From NCBI GenBank assembly GCA_947501445.1, contig CANMVS010000033.1, forward strand, positions 1 to 38,689: DNA of 38,689 bases, written 5' to 3'. The DNA comes from an uncultured Rhizobiaceae group bacterium (GTDB taxonomy: Bacteria > Pseudomonadota > Alphaproteobacteria > Rhizobiales > Rhizobiaceae). Below are positions 9,239 through 16,928 of the stretch, one piece after another. Position 1 is the first letter of the stretch, and each line of letters begins with the position of its first letter. The notes under the pieces are model-generated. The model did not search any database and was not told the origin of the DNA. It was given only the letters and a program-made list of their open reading frames with translations. Made by a program: the position numbers and the translations under genes.

Positions 9239-9481
9239 TCACGTCTCAATCTCGGCAAGCACCTGACCGGCCATCACCGGGTCTTCGTTATCGGCGGCAA
9301 AGGACATGATCTTCCCGTCAAATGTGCTGGCTATTTCATGAAAAGACTTCATGACCTCTACCAGCCCAATGACATCTCCCTTCGCAACGCTGTCGCCAAC
9401 TTCCTTGAAATTGGGCTGATCCGGTGCAGGCTTGCGATAGAATGTACCGGGAAGTGGCGAACGCAATTCACTGGTTGGCAT
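9239..9481 (-). CDS. Short biotin carboxyl carrier protein
   Basis: An 80-residue, single-domain biotinyl carrier, about half the length of housekeeping AccB, which has an extra N-terminal region. The biotin-accepting lysine is predicted at residue 45 within VEVMKSF. The usual motif is EAMKM, so Val and Ser replace the flanking Ala and Met while the Met-Lys pair is kept. The ATG at 9481 is chosen because AGAGGA lies 6-7 bases upstream; the TTG two codons earlier sits too close to it. The gene is between pxpA (gap 27 bases) and the biotin carboxylase, so it should carry carboxybiotin or an equivalent group within this lactam-type complex. Confidence 0.88.
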   Translation of the reverse strand: MPTSELRSPLPGTFYRKPAPDQPNFKEVGDSVAKGDVIGLVEVMKSFHEIASTFDGKIMSFAADNEDPVMAGQVLAEIET

Positions 9482-9508
9482 ATTCAATTCCTCTATGGTT
9501 GCGACGTT

Positions 9509-10222
9509 TTATGACAGTGCACTGTTGATCGCCCTGGCAATGGCGACGGCATTTGGCGTATCAGAATGGACACAGATGGTCTGCGCACGCACGGGCACAT
9601 CAAGGCCGCCGGTACTGCGCACAACACCCTCGCGCACCGCACGCAGGGTACGTTTCGCCGCTGCCTGCGGGTCAACGGCTGCATGTTCACGCGTTATAAT
9701 CAGTTGCCCTTCATCATCGTATTCCAGATCCGCAAAAAACTCGGCCCTGAACTCCAATCCCCGCGCCGTGAAAACCTCCTCATGAAGTGTATTGGCAAGC
9801 CCGAACAGCGGCACCGAAAAATGATCGCCTATATCAGCAATCGCATGGGCTATGTGCTCTTGCCTGGCCGCCATGGCATAGAGCGCTCCATGTGGTTTAA
9901 GGTGGTTGAGGCGAACGCCTGCAACTTCGAGAAAACCTTTCAATGCGCCGATCTGATAAAGCACGATGTTAGCCATTTCTTCACGGTCTATCTTCATTTC
10001 CCGCCGACCGAAACCCGGCAGGTCCGGCAGGGAAAAATGGGCCCCGACACCGACGTCAAATCGCTTTGCAAGCTCAACCGTGTGACGCATATGGTTGGGG
10101 TCGGAACCATGAAATCCGCAGGCCACATTGGCTTCCTTGATGTGTGGCATCATGGCTTCGTCGTCGCCCATTTTATAAAGACCAAAACTCTCGCCCATGT
10201 CGCAATTGATGTTGACTGCCAT
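9509..10222 (-). CDS. pxpA: 5-oxoprolinase subunit A (LamB/YcsF family)
   Basis: A 237-residue LamB/YcsF protein, close to the usual 245-255. The family signatures are clear: VNINCDMGESFG at the start, then NVACGFHGSDP, VGVGAHFSLPDLPGFGRREM and the metal-site stretch HLKPHGALY. In bacteria this is PxpA, needed for ATP-dependent 5-oxoproline hydrolysis. The fungal relative LamB is required for growth on 2-pyrrolidinone, so other lactams are realistic substrates. The ATG follows a purine-rich AGCGAGAGAGA site. It lies 15 bases after the ABC permease gene in the same orientation, tying the enzyme to the transporter. Confidence 0.94.
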   Translation of the reverse strand: MAVNINCDMGESFGLYKMGDDEAMMPHIKEANVACGFHGSDPNHMRHTVELAKRFDVGVGAHFSLPDLPGFGRREMKIDREEMANIVLYQIGALKGFLEVAGVRLNHLKPHGALYAMAARQEHIAHAIADIGDHFSVPLFGLANTLHEEVFTARGLEFRAEFFADLEYDDEGQLIITREHAAVDPQAAAKRTLRAVREGVVRSTGGLDVPVRAQTICVHSDTPNAVAIARAINSALS

Positions 10223-10237
10223 TTCTCTCTCGCTTTT

Positions 10238-11263
10238 TTATGCACTAAGGGATGCGACGAAACGCAACCGGACCTGATCGGCGATGACCGCAAGGATCAA
10301 CAACGCGCCAAGGACAACTGTCTGAAGATAAGATTCGATCCGTGCCAGGTTCATGCCGTTCTGCACCAGACCAATGAAGAGCGCACCGAGGACCACATTT
10401 TCCAATCGGCCGACACCACCGCGTAAACTAACGCCGGCGATGACACAGGCGGCAATGGATTCCAGCGGCATAGATGCACCAATATTGGCCTCACCGGTAT
10501 CAAGGCGCGCAGTCAGCAGCATGCCGGATATGGCCGCCAGCATGCCACAAAGCAGATAGGTCCAGAACAGGGTCAGTTTCGTATTGATACCCGACAGACC
10601 GGCGGCCTTGATATTGCCACCAACCGCATAAAAATAACGGCCATAGGGGGTTCGATTGAGAAACAGATAGAGCACCAGTATTATGATGGCGGCAACATAG
10701 ATCGGTGCCGGAATCCCAAACAATGTGCCAAAGCCAAAAGTATCACCAAAGGCCTGTGGCATGCCATAGACAGGCACACCGCCGGTCAGATAGAGCGCTG
10801 CACCAAAACCGACAGAGGCCATGCCCAAAGACATCATGAATGGCGAAACATTGAAAATGGCAACACCGATGCCGTTGCAGATACCAATCAGTGTTCCAGC
10901 GGCAACGCCAGCAAGACACCCCAGCAGGATCGCCAGCCAGACGGCATCCGGCATTGCAACATAAAGACTGGACATGGCCAAAGCACCAACAACAGATGTC
11001 ACGGCCAGAATGGTTCCAACGGACAGATCGAAGCCGCCTGTCAGCAATGCAAGCATCTGACCAAGTGACACGATCATCAGATACACCGATTGGCGCAATA
11101 CATTCGTTAAATTGCGGCTGGTAAGAAAATTGTCCGACAGCAATGTGAATATAATCAAAGCAGCGACCAGCAATACCGGCAGAATACCGATGCGCACAAA
11201 GAGTTTCTTGAACAGGTTAGCCGATTGTCGCGTCGTTGGTGCTGTCATTTGCAATTCGCCCAT
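10238..11263 (-). CDS. ABC transporter permease, RbsC/ribose type
   Basis: A permease of 341 residues with about eight to ten hydrophobic segments. It carries family motifs near LTGGFDLSVGTILAVTSVVG and, late, IAACVIAGVSLRGGVGRLENVVLGALFIG, typical of the RbsC/AraH branched monosaccharide-type permeases. I start it at the ATG at 11263, one base after the TGA of the ATPase gene, because GGGAGG lies 9 bases upstream. A longer frame reaching into the ATPase gene is not needed. Together with the ATPase and the TorT-like binding protein it makes a complete importer. The substrate is not evident from the permease itself. Confidence 0.92.
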   Translation of the reverse strand: MGELQMTAPTTRQSANLFKKLFVRIGILPVLLVAALIIFTLLSDNFLTSRNLTNVLRQSVYLMIVSLGQMLALLTGGFDLSVGTILAVTSVVGALAMSSLYVAMPDAVWLAILLGCLAGVAAGTLIGICNGIGVAIFNVSPFMMSLGMASVGFGAALYLTGGVPVYGMPQAFGDTFGFGTLFGIPAPIYVAAIIILVLYLFLNRTPYGRYFYAVGGNIKAAGLSGINTKLTLFWTYLLCGMLAAISGMLLTARLDTGEANIGASMPLESIAACVIAGVSLRGGVGRLENVVLGALFIGLVQNGMNLARIESYLQTVVLGALLILAVIADQVRLRFVASLSA

Positions 11264-11264
11264 A

Positions 11265-12830
11265 TCATGCGGCCTCCCGCTCAAAAAAATGTGCCAGTAC
11301 ATTTTCTTCAGTAATGTCGCTGCCAGTAAGTTCGGTTTGAATGCGCCCGCGATAAAAAACCAATGCACGATGGCTCATATTGAGAATTTCGGGCAGATCA
11401 GAAGAGATGAGCAATATGGCAACACCGCTTTTGCACAATTGCGCAATGAATTCATAAATGGCCGCGCGCGTGCCAACATCCACGCCAACGGTAGGCTCAT
11501 CAAATGCAATAAGATCGAAATTACGGGTAAGGCTGCGCGCCAGCATGACCTTTTGCTGGTTGCCGCCTGAAAAATGCTCGACAGCACGCTCTACCCGCCT
11601 TGGCGACAGATTAAGGCGCTCGGCAAGGGCATCGACAGCCCGGGCTTCAGCTTTTCTGTCCAGCGTCAGGCCATTGGAAAACGGCATCGTATCCAGCGCT
11701 GCAAGGGTCATGTTCTCCCGCGCAGAACGCATCAGCATCAGCCCGTCGGTGTGGCGATTGGCGGGCAAATATAAAAACCCGCCCCTGAGCATTTGCCCCA
11801 TTGTCTTGCCGGTAACATTCTGCCGCTTGAACGAGATTAATCCATCAGCAATTTGCCGGGCACCAAAACAGGCCTGTGCAAAGGAGGATTTGCCCGACCC
11901 GACCAGCCCGGCCAGACCAACGATCTCACCGCGCTTTACGCTCATCGATACGCCACGCACCATGGCGTCGGTCGTCGCAAGCCGATCGACATTCAATATT
12001 TCGGCACCCGGTTCAAAATCAATCTGTGGAAATACCTGTCCAACCACCCGGCCGGTCATCAGATTGACCAGCTTTTCCTCCGATGCGGATTTTGCATCAA
12101 CCGTGTCCACATAACGGCCATCACGCAATATGGTGATACGGTCGCCAATTTCCTTAATTTCAGCCATGCGATGGGTAATGTAGATAATACCGACACCATC
12201 ATCTTTCAGCCTGCGAACCAGTTGAAACAGCTGCGTCGTTTCATGATGGGTCAGGGAGGCGGTGGGCTCGTCCAGTATCAAAACCGAGACATCGGAGCGA
12301 AATGCTTTGGCGATCTCCACCATCTGCTGTTCTGCCCGGGTCAATTTGTCCACCCGGGTATTGAGTGGCAGATGGAAATCCAACCGCTCCAGAATATCCC
12401 GTCCCTGTTGGTTCGCGGCTCTTTTATCCAAAAAACCGGCACGTCTTGGTTCTGCGCCAAGGAGCAGGTTTTCCAGAACACTCAACTGCGGTATCAGCGA
12501 AAACTCCTGAAACACGGCACTTATCCCCAGTGCCCTGGCCTCATGAACCGTGTTTAACTGCACCGGATCACCCTTGAAGCGAATATCGCCACCATCGGGC
12601 TGCACGGCACCCGCCAGCATGGAGATCAGCGTGGATTTCCCGGCGCCGTTTTCGCCAAAAAGAATGTGAACTTCACCAGCCTTGAGATCCAGACTGACCT
12701 GATCAAGGGCGATCACACCGGGATAGTGTTTTTGCAGATCGTGGATCTGGAGAAGTGGATACGCGTTACGCGCCTGCGCATCCACTTCACCGGATTGGCC
12801 AACCTTTTGACCATCAGACCGGGAGGTCAT
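11265..12830 (-). CDS. ABC transporter ATP-binding protein, RbsA type (two ABC domains)
   Basis: A 521-residue protein with two fused ATPase domains, as in RbsA/MglA/XylG. Domain 1 (about residues 26-260) has Walker A GENGAGKST, a weak signature LTRAEQQMVEIAKA and Walker B VLILDEPTAS. Domain 2 (about 280-515) has a degenerate Walker A GLVGSGKSS, the good signature FSGGNQQKVMLARSL and the Walker B LIAFDEPTVG. One good and one degenerate site is normal for this family. It starts 21 bases after the binding-protein gene and abuts the permease gene. It energises uptake of whatever the TorT-like protein binds. Confidence 0.93.
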   Translation of the reverse strand: MTSRSDGQKVGQSGEVDAQARNAYPLLQIHDLQKHYPGVIALDQVSLDLKAGEVHILFGENGAGKSTLISMLAGAVQPDGGDIRFKGDPVQLNTVHEARALGISAVFQEFSLIPQLSVLENLLLGAEPRRAGFLDKRAANQQGRDILERLDFHLPLNTRVDKLTRAEQQMVEIAKAFRSDVSVLILDEPTASLTHHETTQLFQLVRRLKDDGVGIIYITHRMAEIKEIGDRITILRDGRYVDTVDAKSASEEKLVNLMTGRVVGQVFPQIDFEPGAEILNVDRLATTDAMVRGVSMSVKRGEIVGLAGLVGSGKSSFAQACFGARQIADGLISFKRQNVTGKTMGQMLRGGFLYLPANRHTDGLMLMRSARENMTLAALDTMPFSNGLTLDRKAEARAVDALAERLNLSPRRVERAVEHFSGGNQQKVMLARSLTRNFDLIAFDEPTVGVDVGTRAAIYEFIAQLCKSGVAILLISSDLPEILNMSHRALVFYRGRIQTELTGSDITEENVLAHFFEREAA

Positions 12831-12851
12831 AACTCCGGTTCCCGCGCTGTT

Positions 12852-13925
12852 CTATTCTACCCGAAAGACCGGTTTGAAGCCGGTTGGGGCCAGCGTAGAC
12901 GTTGCGTCAAAGTCTGCGTGGTTGTCCTGTGTCACCACAAAGAGTGCAGGACCCACATGTTTTTCATATTCCTGCCCTTCGAGAATACGAACGGCCTGAT
13001 CAATGGCAACGCGCCCCTGCACAACCGGAGAATCCGTTGGCGCAGCCAGAATCTGACCACGGCGAATGCCCTGATCAACACCTGGCGTATAATAATAGGA
13101 CAGAACCTTGACCTTGTCGCTCAGTCCGCGTGAACGCAGGATCGGAATAGCCGCTTCGGCGGTCACCGCTGTGCCGACAACATAATCAAGGTCCGGATGC
13201 GCTTCGAGCGTATCTTCAACCAGTTTGGCCTGTGCCTCTTTGCCGGTATCGCCATATTTGGTTTCGACCAGATCAATGGCACTGCCATCAATCGCCCCGG
13301 TAAAGCCGGTATTGCCCGCTTCGACCCAACCCGCACCAGCAGGTCCGGGGAACCATGCTGCCTTGACAGCCGAGGAACCGGACGGGTGTTTTTCAGCCAG
13401 ATAGGCCCCGGCCTTGCCACCCATTTCGCCAAAGGAAACCAGTGATTTTGCACTCAGCTCGGACGACGACATGCCATTGACCACATCAATGACCGGAATG
13501 CCTTTGGCGCGCACTTCCTTGACAATATTATTAAGACCATCAAAGGAGATTGCGCCGATGACCACAGCCTGTGCACCGGCTGCAACGCAGTCCTCTATCT
13601 GAGAAATCTGGTTGTTCAGCTCGGTGTAACCACCGGCTTCAACCAGCTGCATTTTAACACCAAGACGTTTTGCCTCTTCCACAACACCATAATCCACGCC
13701 CAACCAGTAGGCATCCTTCATATGAGGAAAGGACACACAGATTTCCCAGGGTTTTGAAGCTTTCTCCAATGGTTTGTAATCCATGGTCTTGCGCGGGCTG
13801 GCCATATCAAATGGCGGGTCCCAGGCTTCCACCGGATAAGGAAACCAGTCATCAGCCTTCACAGAGGCTGTTGCGGCAACGGCCAGAGCGGCTGATCCGA
13901 GCAAAGCAAGCGTAACTTTTTTCAT
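12852..13925 (-). CDS. TorT-like periplasmic substrate-binding protein
   Basis: A 357-residue type I periplasmic binding protein. The ATG at 13925 gives a signal peptide (MKKVTLALLGSAALAVAATASVKA, cut near residue 24) and has GGGGAA upstream. The frame upstream of it is not protein-like. The mature protein begins DDWFPYPVEAWDPP and contains PWEICVSFPHMKDAYWLGV, EAGGYTEL and VIDVVNGMSS, which resemble TorT, the periplasmic partner of the TMAO sensor TorS. No torS, torR or TMAO reductase is nearby. Instead the gene heads an ABC import operon followed by lactam-opening enzymes, so here it should act as a transport receptor for an unidentified ligand. Confidence 0.88.
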   Translation of the reverse strand: MKKVTLALLGSAALAVAATASVKADDWFPYPVEAWDPPFDMASPRKTMDYKPLEKASKPWEICVSFPHMKDAYWLGVDYGVVEEAKRLGVKMQLVEAGGYTELNNQISQIEDCVAAGAQAVVIGAISFDGLNNIVKEVRAKGIPVIDVVNGMSSSELSAKSLVSFGEMGGKAGAYLAEKHPSGSSAVKAAWFPGPAGAGWVEAGNTGFTGAIDGSAIDLVETKYGDTGKEAQAKLVEDTLEAHPDLDYVVGTAVTAEAAIPILRSRGLSDKVKVLSYYYTPGVDQGIRRGQILAAPTDSPVVQGRVAIDQAVRILEGQEYEKHVGPALFVVTQDNHADFDATSTLAPTGFKPVFRVE

Positions 13926-14281
13926 GTTCGTAATTCCCCAGTTTGGTTTCTTCCTGGCCTGCCCGGATGAATTACGTTTCAACGCTCCCACGCCCGAAAC
14001 ACCAGTTTGAAATCCGAAACTGCCACTTCGACAAGGGTATTCATCAAACACATATATTGTAAAATACGAAATTATGCGTAGTATTATCTGATAAACTGAT
14101 GCATGAGAAACAACCAACACCTGCTCATTCAATTCGCGAAATTCATTGATATCTACTAACTCTTTGAAAAAGATAGCAAACATAGCGCAGCATTGCGACA
14201 CCTCCCTGGCAACTCAGAGATCGCCTGAATCCTGAATGCACCACAACTCAGATAAATCTATTCATTGAATTGGAAAAACTG
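13926..14281. promoter_or_regulatory. Divergent control region between the TorT-like operon and lysR
   Basis: About 355 bases without a gene. The part at 14050-14110 is markedly AT-rich, including an imperfect dyad AATAC...GTATT (14062-14084) that could be a LysR-type site. Promoters for both directions must lie here, but I could not fix convincing -35/-10 pairs. A minus-strand frame reads through much of it in phase with the binding protein, but it lacks protein-like composition. Confidence 0.45.
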
Positions 14282-15202
14282 ATGGAACCATCCCTGCGCC
14301 AGATCCGATATTTTATTGCGGTGGCCAATGCCGGTCAGATATCGCGCGCCGCCATGGAAATCAGTGTCTCACAATCAGCCGTGACAGCGGCGATCAAATC
14401 TCTGGAGGAAATGATTGCCGCTCCATTGTTTGAGCGGCACGCAGGTGGCGTCACGCTGACCTATGAAGGCAATCTGTTTCTTGACCATGCGCGTCATATC
14501 GTTGCTGCAGTTGAGGAAGCTGTGCAATTGCCCCGCCGCATTCGCGAAAATGTAAGCGGGCGCATCAACATGGCTGTCAGTTATACTGTCTCCGGGTATT
14601 TCCTGCCGCCCTATATCGCGCGTTTCTCGCGCGGTTTCCCCAATGTACAGATCAATCTGACAGAGGCTGATCGCGGTGTCATCGAGGAGGGGTTGATTTC
14701 AGGAACTTTTGATCTGGGTGTTGTTTTGACATCCAACATCATCAATCAGGAGGACCTCTCCTGCGATACGCTGTTTCGCTCACGCAGGCGCCTGTGGCTT
14801 GATGCACACCACCGTTTTTTGGAACAAAGCAAGGTATCGCTGCAGGATATCGCCGCCGAACCATACATTATGTTGACGGTCGACGAGGCCAGCAACACGG
14901 CGCAACGCTACTGGAACAAGACACCGCATAGTCCGGCCACCGTTTTTCGTACCTCGTCTGTCGAGGCCGTGCGCAGCATGGTGGCAAATGGCATGGGCGT
15001 TGCTGTTCTGTCGGACATGGTCTACCGGCCCTGGTCACTCGACGGGCGCCGCGTCGAAGTCATGCCGGTCACCGATACGATCCCCACCATGGACGCCGGT
15101 TTTGCCTGGTCCAATGGCTCGGAGCGCAGCAATGCGGTCAATGCATTTATCGAATTCATGCATCTGGCAATGGGTCCCGATACCAAGGGAACCTGGAATT
15201 GA
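14282..15202 (+). CDS. LysR family transcriptional regulator
   Basis: A 306-residue LTTR of normal length. Residues about 4-62 form the winged helix with the pattern LRQIRYFIAVANAGQ, SQSAVTAAIKSLEE, PLFERHAGGVTLTYEG. The remainder is the two-lobed effector domain. The ATG at 14282 is preferred to an in-frame TTG four codons upstream, since GGAAAA lies before it and family members usually start just before this point. It is divergent from the TorT-like/oxoprolinase operon, the classical arrangement for an LTTR and its target, so it is the likely activator. Its coinducer would be the transported compound or a breakdown product. Confidence 0.93.
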   Translation: MEPSLRQIRYFIAVANAGQISRAAMEISVSQSAVTAAIKSLEEMIAAPLFERHAGGVTLTYEGNLFLDHARHIVAAVEEAVQLPRRIRENVSGRINMAVSYTVSGYFLPPYIARFSRGFPNVQINLTEADRGVIEEGLISGTFDLGVVLTSNIINQEDLSCDTLFRSRRRLWLDAHHRFLEQSKVSLQDIAAEPYIMLTVDEASNTAQRYWNKTPHSPATVFRTSSVEAVRSMVANGMGVAVLSDMVYRPWSLDGRRVEVMPVTDTIPTMDAGFAWSNGSERSNAVNAFIEFMHLAMGPDTKGTWN

Positions 15203-15217
15203 GTTCAAACGCTTGAA

Positions 15218-15243
15218 ACATGCAGGGCTGACGCCCTGCATGT
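15218..15243. terminator. 11-bp hairpin between lysR and the aldehyde dehydrogenase
   Basis: Arms ACATGCAGGGC and GCCCTGCATGT pair perfectly around TGAC. It lies in the 51-base gap between the convergent ends of the lysR and aldehyde dehydrogenase genes, so it could terminate both. Flanking T-runs are poor. Confidence 0.6.
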
Positions 15244-15253
15244 AAATCCTGCA

Positions 15254-16741
15254 TCAGCTTCCGATGCCACCAAAGCAAAGATATTTGATTTCCACAAAAT
15301 CATCGGTACCGTATTTTGATCCCTCACGACCAAGGCCCGATTGCTTGACCCCGCCAAAGGGCGCAACCTCTGTCGAGATCAAACCGGTATTAATGCCAAC
15401 CATGCCATATTCGAGTGCCTCGGCGACAGTCCACACGCGCGAAAGATCACGGGCATAAAAATAGGAGGCAAGACCAAATTCTGTATCATTGGCAAGCGCG
15501 ATGACCTCATCAACACTGTCAAAACGAAACAGCGGTGCCACCGGTCCAAAAGTCTCTTCGCGGGCGACTTTCATCTTTGTCGTAATTTCAGTCAAAACGG
15601 TCGGCTGAAAAAATGTGCCGCCGCGCGCATCGCGTTCTCCACCGATCAGCACTTTTGCCCCGTGGGCCAATGCATCTGCCACATGATCTTCAACTTTTGC
15701 CAAACCCTGATCATCAATCAGCGGGCCGGTTGTTACACCATCGGAAAATCCATCACCAACCTTGAGTGCCTCAACTTTGGCAGCAAGCTTTTGCGCAAAT
15801 TCATCATAAACAGCCGATTGTACGTAGATGCGGTTTGCGCATACACAGGTCTGCCCGGCATTGCGGTATTTGGAGATCATCGCGCCTTCAACGGCAGCAT
15901 CTATGTCCGCGTCATCAAATACGATGAAAGGTGCATTACCGCCCAGTTCAAGGCTGACTTTCTTGATCTGATCAGAACATTGGCGCATCAAAATACGGCC
16001 AACTTCTGTTGATCCGGTAAAGGTCAATTTGCGCACTTTGTCATTGTCACAAAATTCGCGGCCAATGGACGGGCCGTCCATACCGACAATAAGGTTGACG
16101 ACACCGGCGGGCATGCCGGCCCGCTCGGCCAGAACAGCAAAGGCAATGGCCGACAGCGGTGTCTGCTCTGCCGGTTTGACGACAACCGCGCAACCGGTTG
16201 CCAGCGCCGGTGCGATCTTGCGGGTGATCATTGCATTGGGAAAGTTCCACGGCGTGATGGCAGCAACCACACCAATGGGCTGTTTGACCACAACAATTCG
16301 CTTGTCCTGCTGGTGGCCCGGAATGGTATCGCCATAAACGCGTTTGGCCTCTTCGCCAAACCATTCCATGAATGACGCACCATAGATAATCTCACCGCGC
16401 GCCTCGGCAAACGGCTTACCCATCTCCATGGTCAGTATTGTTGCCAGATCATCAGCATTTTCAACCTGAAGCTCAAACAGTCGCCGCAGTACAGCACCGC
16501 GTTCTTTGCCCGTGCGTGCGGCCCATTCTTTCTGGGCGGCATGGGCCGCCTCAATCGCGGCACGGGTCTCCACAGCACCCATATCTGGCAAACTGGCGAT
16601 TGTATCGCCAGTGGCCGGATCATTGATATCAAAACGGCCGCTATCTGCCGTTTCACTGATCCACGTTCCACCAACCAGTCCGGCTGCAGGCAAAAGTGTT
16701 GGATCGGTTAGTTTTGAAAGTAATGCATCTGAAATGCTCAT
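15254..16741 (-). CDS. gabD: NAD(P)-dependent succinate-semialdehyde dehydrogenase (GabD-like)
   Basis: A 495-residue aldehyde dehydrogenase. Visible are the cofactor-site stretch ITPWNFPNAMITRKIAPALA, the catalytic glutamate in LELGGNAP, the catalytic cysteine in NAGQTCVCANR and the late EETFGPVAPLFRF. The CVCANR context and overall sequence fit succinate- or glutarate-semialdehyde dehydrogenases. I use the ATG at 16741 with GGAGG 9 bases upstream; a GTG six codons earlier overlaps that site. It oxidises succinate semialdehyde to succinate, the last step of GABA use. No GABA aminotransferase is in the window. Its place near a lactam-opening operon is suggestive because 2-pyrrolidinone opens to GABA. 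Confidence 0.87.
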   Translation of the reverse strand: MSISDALLSKLTDPTLLPAAGLVGGTWISETADSGRFDINDPATGDTIASLPDMGAVETRAAIEAAHAAQKEWAARTGKERGAVLRRLFELQVENADDLATILTMEMGKPFAEARGEIIYGASFMEWFGEEAKRVYGDTIPGHQQDKRIVVVKQPIGVVAAITPWNFPNAMITRKIAPALATGCAVVVKPAEQTPLSAIAFAVLAERAGMPAGVVNLIVGMDGPSIGREFCDNDKVRKLTFTGSTEVGRILMRQCSDQIKKVSLELGGNAPFIVFDDADIDAAVEGAMISKYRNAGQTCVCANRIYVQSAVYDEFAQKLAAKVEALKVGDGFSDGVTTGPLIDDQGLAKVEDHVADALAHGAKVLIGGERDARGGTFFQPTVLTEITTKMKVAREETFGPVAPLFRFDSVDEVIALANDTEFGLASYFYARDLSRVWTVAEALEYGMVGINTGLISTEVAPFGGVKQSGLGREGSKYGTDDFVEIKYLCFGGIGS

Positions 16742-16773
16742 GGCCTGGCGCCTCCGCACGTATGGAAATTGAA

Positions 16774-16832
16774 GTGCCCGGCGGGCACGGCTTTGTTCTG
16801 TGTATAGGCGCAGTGCGCAGTTGCCACAACTG
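16774..16832. promoter_or_regulatory. Two dyads upstream of the aldehyde dehydrogenase
   Basis: GTGCCC-ggc-GGGCAC (16774-16788) and CAGTTG-cca-CAACTG (16818-16832) are perfect six-base inverted repeats located 33 and 77 bases before the dehydrogenase start, in the gap after lacI. Either could be an operator. Neither has the CG-centred form of the LacI-family site at 18060. Confidence 0.35.
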
Positions 16833-16928
16833 TCCAGTCCATTCGCAATTATGGACCAGAAGACACAAAGCCGATTGGTGCGATCAGGACAGGCAACTTT
16901 CAGGTTTCAACAGGAACGCCGTATGAGA

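Noticed and set aside
9566-10426. 286-codon plus-strand frame
   Set aside because: It lies antisense to pxpA and the end of the permease gene, both of which have clear family motifs.
12852-13925. TMAO sensing as function of the TorT-like protein
   Set aside because: No TorS, TorR or TMAO reductase is present, and the gene is in an ABC import operon.
12852-14201. Long version of the TorT-like protein starting at 14201
   Set aside because: The added 90 or so residues are not protein-like and would bury a clear signal peptide that starts at 13925.
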